Shown here in pieces: positions 59,501 through 64,000 of a stretch of DNA of 64,000 nt. Location of the stretch: contig OX387205.1 of assembly GCA_947561715.1 (NCBI GenBank), forward strand, positions 3,787,001 to 3,851,000, in the 5' to 3' direction. Each line of letters starts with the position of its first letter. Positions within the stretch are counted from its first letter, which is position 1. The notes under the pieces are model-generated. The model was not told where the DNA came from. It saw only the letters and a list, made by a program, of their open reading frames with translations, and made no database searches. The position numbers were made by a program, and so were the translations under genes. The DNA is from Ascidia mentula (Eukaryota; Chordata; Ascidiacea; Phlebobranchia; Ascidiidae).

Positions 59501-62500
59501 CTTTAGTTTCCTTTGACCAATAATGATTTACTCGTTTATAGTAGTTATTTGCTTTTGGTTACAAAGTCAAATTTTTGCTTCATCAAATAACAACACAAAT
59601 TATCAGGAAATAAATGAATTGTATATTTAATAAAACTTAATATGTTGCGCCGATTGCCAAAAAGAAATAAACCCGACTCAATTTTGATGTTTGAAATAAG
59701 CTTAAGGGCTGTATTTAAACCACGTGGTAACAAATATAGTTTCAACATACTTTGTAGCCTTTTCTTTGTTTGCCAGAGACGCCGAGACTTGGTTGGTCAC
59801 CAACAGGATATCAAGAAGATTCTGTTTGGTAATCTACATGCACATATTTCATTTTGTGAAAAGCTTTTATCAATCTGCATCATTTACACAACATACCTTT
59901 ACTTTTGAACTGACTGAACTCAGTTGGAGAAGTGTATTTGCAACTGTTGCCGTTTCCTCTGCGCTTAGGTTCGTAGTTGTGGATGAAGTGACAAGTCTTA
60001 AGTTGGTTAAGGACGATGTGATTGCTTCTGTAGTCGTTGGTTGCTGCAAGATAGGATTTCTTTAGAACTTGCTCTGCGAAAATCTTCTGCACTTTTCTCG
60101 TGCAAAAATACACAGACACCTTACAAATGAAACTATACACTGTAATGTTTCCTAAGCTGTATAACGCTTTACTGCGCATTTGTTTACTTAATCCAACAAA
60201 CCTTCAAAATATTGGCGACCACAGTTGATATATTTGTTGCACAAGTCAAACTGTGGAGATTTGCGAATGAAGTAATTTGATGATTCAACAGATTTCTTGA
60301 GCAGACTGCAGAGGCGATTGCTCTCCCTGCGATTCCGGTTATACACAAAATAAATCATGACAAGTTTATACATGTGGTTTCGTAAATCTTTTTTACCGTC
60401 TCGACACTTTTGAGCAGACAAAATTGATTCTCCGATGCTCGCACGTTCAAAGTTGTAATAACTGTATGTTGCGGTGTCGTATAACACGGTTTCTTTGCAG
60501 AAAGCTATAACAAATTCTTGCGTTACAACAATACTTGTGTACAAAAAGGGGTATACGTACGATTGCAAATTGATCCGTCCCCTTCGTACCCCACTGCGCA
60601 TGCGCAGGTGTATGCACTGTTGTCTTGTAGTGGCGTGCAAGTTGCCAAAGTTTTGTGGCACGTAGAGTTTATGCAGATATTTGGATTTCCTGGTTTAAAA
60701 AAAAACAAACTTTTTGTCAGATCTGTTTTTGACGAAATGAGGTGAGACTTGCAACTAATACGGTTCTTGCAACAAGTAAAGTTATCGGATGTATAGTTTG
60801 GAAAATGCTACAAGCCGCAGAGCCGATTTGGAATTATCTACAACACCCTGTTTGGGCTGAAAAGTTGAGTTACAGTTATACCTGTACTACCAACCTTCTC
60901 TATAGCGGAGCAAAAACCCTCCGCTGCTTTTGGAATGACGGCCAGTAACGAACGAAACCGTGACTTCTGGTTTGGAAAATACTTTAAACTCTTTTTGATT
61001 TCCCTGTAAACGCGAAAGTTGCAGACCGTCTGAACGCCTGATCTAAAAGGTGATAAAAAATTGTAAATTTATTTTGCCAAGCGCTTATTTTAACGTTTCT
61101 GATGGCTAACCTGGATGGTGAAGTGTTTTGTTATTAAACATTTGCCAAAGCCAATGCCACGAGATTTCGAAATGCTTTTCCGAAATTAATAATTTTTTTT
61201 TATTTCTGCCAAGTTGACCCCATCGCTTTAATCAGATAACATTTTAATAGAATAAATATTTGGGAACCGTTTGGTTGTGTGTTCAGCAAGAGGTGACAAT
61301 TTGGTTTTATTAATTTGCTGCAAATACAACGATGTTTTAATAAAACTTTGAGTACCTCGAGCCAAGACTGGGAATCGGTAATCTGGACGTCCACTTTCAT
61401 ATGCACCTCCTTTCCAGGTGTTGTTGTGTTGATGTTCCAAAAACAGTTCAGGTTATCGAGGTGCACGTAGGGGTATCCCCTTGAAGATATTTCTTGCCAG
61501 TAGGGCGAGGCAGTAAGGTTTTTCCCACAACTTTTCCGATCAACTGCCAGTCCATACGATAGGTTACAGTTTAATTACTTTGAATCCCTTATTCACGAAT
61601 GCATGCCAACGTTACCCGATTGTCTGGTGATGTTGACGGAGAATCTACTTTTTTGGGTGTTAGTTTCAAAGTACACTCGCATTGTGTACGTCAACGGCAA
61701 AGTTGCCGAAAGAAATTGGCTTGTGTTGTAAAATCGGTTTGTCTTTGTGTATATCTGTATATATTGGTGTTATGGTTTGCCAGCATAGCAACATCGATAA
61801 GCTGTTATTTGCTGGTTTCACCGTTTATTAGAGAATTTTTTTTCGTTTAATATAAAGGTTTCGACCAAGATTTTAAGCAGAAGCCAAACATGACACAACA
61901 ACCCCTGTAAAATAATTCTAAGTCATTCGTTTGACGTTTTTCCTAAATATACACGTGTGCTTGCAGGCATTATCGGTATCGCTTATTCAAATAGAATAGA
62001 AAACAACAGCAAAAAGTGCAGTTTGTTTCTTTTAGCTTCTTTCATCACTACTCACCTCAAGCTTATCCATTGGAGACAAAGTTAAACTCAGCATCGTAAG
62101 GGCCAGAAAGCTGTTATTTGCAGTCAACGTCCAACCGCACTTAAGTCCGCGAGGCGCAAAATCCGGAAATCCAGGGGAGCTGATGATTCTTCCGGTTGTG
62201 ATTATTTCTGTATTGCCGCACTTGGGAACTAAAAAGAAGTGTATTATTTTGCTGGATAACTTGGACATTTTCTTTGTTCAGTTGATGTAACTTTTTATAA
62301 TTCCATAGATTTTGTGCGAAAGTATTTAAAAACTTAATTTAATTTATTTAATTAATAGTCGTTTAATAATTATTATTGGAAACATAAAATAATCAACGAT
62401 CGCTTGCCTTCTTCTATGTCAATGCGAAAAGGCAACTGGGCGTTTCTGCGTTGTAAGAAGGATCTGACTCTAACTTCCGGAGAATTTATGACGATGTTGA

Positions 62501-64000
62501 CATCTTGTCCTTTCCCAAGTGGCACCTGTATGTCACTTCCGTCTTCTTGAAACTGTAAAATTTCTTTGACTTTGAGATGATTTTTTGTATATGTTTGACA
62601 CAGCCCTTTGACATCGCGTTAGTATGTAAAACCTATTGAATAGTAAATGCGCAAACAACGCATGTATCCAAAAAACACACTTATATCCCCGAAGTGGAAT
62701 ATAAACTGATAGTATTTAATAACAATCGTTCTTGTTTTCTCACCTCAATTGTATTGGTTGTGTTCTGGTCAACATACAAATCATGCACTTTAATGTACAT
62801 ACTACTGTTTCGAATGCCAGGTGATGAGATGGTGTACGAGCAGGAACGTAAAGCGGGGTAGTAAAGTAGGCTGTTCGACATATCATTGAAGTACCGTTTC
62901 GCCTCAGTGATGTTTAAACTTCTGTCACATGCTTCAAAAACACACGGTCAAGTATAAGCTGGCCATAAAAATATCGTGTTAAACAGGATTGTTCTACATA
63001 TATGAGACGTATTTCTTTTCCTGCAGTCGGTATAAGACTGTTGTAATGAATTGATGTGTGAAGATATGCAATTTGTTGGTAAACAAATTAACAAACAATA
63101 AATGTGATCGACTTTTAAATTTGTCTTACCACATTCAAGCTAAAGGCAATAGTTTGTAAAACTTAGTCATCAATTAATACCGACTTGTTGATTATTATAA
63201 TCTTAACCAGAGGTCGGCAACTCTACCACTGATGTGGCTACAAGTTCATGCAAGAAGAACAATGCGAAAAAAACAAAACAGTTTTGGGTGAACTTTGGTT
63301 GTCCTGTGGATCAAAGAATTAAATAAAATATTTGCCGACCTCTGTCCTGAATAAAATTGAAACACGGCCTTGCTCTACGCTTACGTCTTAAACTATAAGA
63401 AGCATTGAAGACGATCCTTTCCATGATTGTGTTGTCGAGTTCAAGGAATACTTGGATCGGTTTGGAATCGTGAAATATTGCTGTTTGTCCTGCATGTACG
63501 TCCATCGACTTACTGTTGCCTGCTGTTAAAACCTGTACACAAAGCATTCAGATCAGTGTTTGTCAAACATTCCAAACCTTTTTTGTCTTTACCTCTGACC
63601 CCTGAGGGACGAATGCTTTAATTTTGTATTCCTAACCACTTTGTAATGACGTTTTTTTAGTATTTTTGTTTTGGAATTGTGTCTTAATTACAGGTTTTTA
63701 AGCCGCATGTTCGGCGAAATTTAACAACTAAAAGATAAGTTCAAAAGAAAGTCGCATGATCGGTTGCAACGGTTATTTATAAGCAGTTAAAATGATTGTT
63801 TCACTAACATGCACATAACGTTCACAGGGAAGCAAACCTTTAATGCTGACGTAATTGAAGATGAATTGGAAATTTTCAGGGTCAGAGTTAGAGGATAGCG
63901 CGCATGTCTAATGAAGTTCCAACCGCAAATAGTTCGAGATTGATTTGAAATGAGGATTTCCTTCGACGAAAATTCGCCGCTGAGATCCTCGATGTCTCGT
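56527..64000 (-). CDS. Adhesion GPCR with four CUB domains, EGF, GAIN and degenerate GPS (22 exons visible, 5' partial)
   Basis: Exons 5' to 3': 63838-beyond 64000, 63385-63532, 62744-62931, 62408-62552, 62056-62228, 61616-61754, 61356-61543, 60895-61042, 60561-60689, 60202-60504, 59897-60027, 59751-59833, 59393-59510, 58913-59164, 58581-58700, 58386-58526, 58220-58329, 57948-58155, 57760-57889, 57359-57519, 57013-57183, 56527-56730; phases agree. Four CUB units are seen (e.g. CGNTEIITTGRIISSPGFPDF; CGKNLTASPYW...GGFLLRYRE). Next come one EGF-like domain (CINSTCHKTLATC...CACAVGYEGDGSIC), a cysteine-containing segment of unknown type (60202-60504), GAIN, and a GPS (C...W...C...FHCHQLGHFA). TM1 is YIGCGLSIAGLVLTF, TM6 GLTWIFGF, and TM7 FFIFLSNCIRHPNVRS. 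The tail of about 50 residues is short. The CUB plus GAIN layout recalls ADGRG6 but the EGF does not, so orthology is open. The acceptor at 60027 is weak. Confidence 0.83.
59220..59335 (+). repeat. tRNA-derived SINE, copy 2 (truncated head)
   Basis: The B-box block CGTGAGTTCAAACCTCACC and the following body (CAGATCTCGCTTCGATT...GGGTGATCCAGCAAAGCC) match the SINE at 20851-21000. The A-box half is degraded. It lies in an intron of the CUB-type GPCR, antisense to the gene. The two copies differ enough to be old insertions. Confidence 0.65.

Noticed and set aside
60027-60043. Acceptor at 60043 for the first GAIN exon of the CUB-type GPCR
   Set aside because: It has a better pyrimidine tract, but its phase does not match the preceding exon, whereas the acceptor giving start 60027 does. 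This still deserves a cDNA check.

Overview
The window reads as a compact, intron-rich, AT-rich animal genome, most likely an ascidian tunicate of the Ciona type. The reasons are one-to-one orthologues of chordate genes (SEC16, ASPM, ZCCHC4) with many short introns (down to about 53 nt), lineage-style adhesion GPCRs with mixed ectodomains, short intergenic gaps, and numerous small repeats. The genus is inference. The gene models below were assembled by reading splice sites and checking that exon phases agree. Each multi-exon model closes in frame over its visible extent.

Layout. 143-6033 (+): the last 15 exons of SEC16, the COPII scaffold, with its 5' part outside the window. 6034-12929: a diverged tandem duplication. 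It carries a truncated, frameshifted copy (8547-8871) and an intact intronless gene (11013-12929) for an LRRC8/pannexin-like four-TM channel protein that has no leucine-rich repeats. About 13500-16838: retroelement fossils, a BEL/Pao remnant sitting inside Ty3/gypsy remnants, with a 190-bp dispersed repeat on either side of the region. 18116-30267 (-): a complete 22-exon adhesion GPCR (about 1510 aa) with C-type-lectin-like domains, GAIN/GPS, 7TM and a long tail. 31602-31935 (+): a two-exon, 93-residue secreted cysteine-containing peptide. 33319-50545 (+): complete ASPM (34 exons, 3300 aa), including one 4.77-kb IQ-repeat exon. 51366-53795 (-): complete ZCCHC4 (10 exons, 494 aa), convergent with ASPM. 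53911-54435: a hAT-type MITE with an 8-bp target duplication. 54644-55535: a nearly perfect palindrome with 388-bp arms. 56527-64000 (-): a second adhesion GPCR, 22 visible exons, with four CUB domains, EGF, GAIN, a degenerate GPS and 7TM; its 5' end lies outside the window.

The genes do not form a pathway. SEC16 works at ER exit sites, ASPM at spindle poles, ZCCHC4 in rRNA m6A methylation, and the two GPCRs and the channel-like protein at membranes. The most unusual signals are the LRR-less LRRC8-like channel with its broken neighbour, a recurring hammerhead-like hairpin (CTGATGA-N-stem-loop-GAAA) at five loci whose stems co-vary, the small secreted peptide, and the large palindrome.
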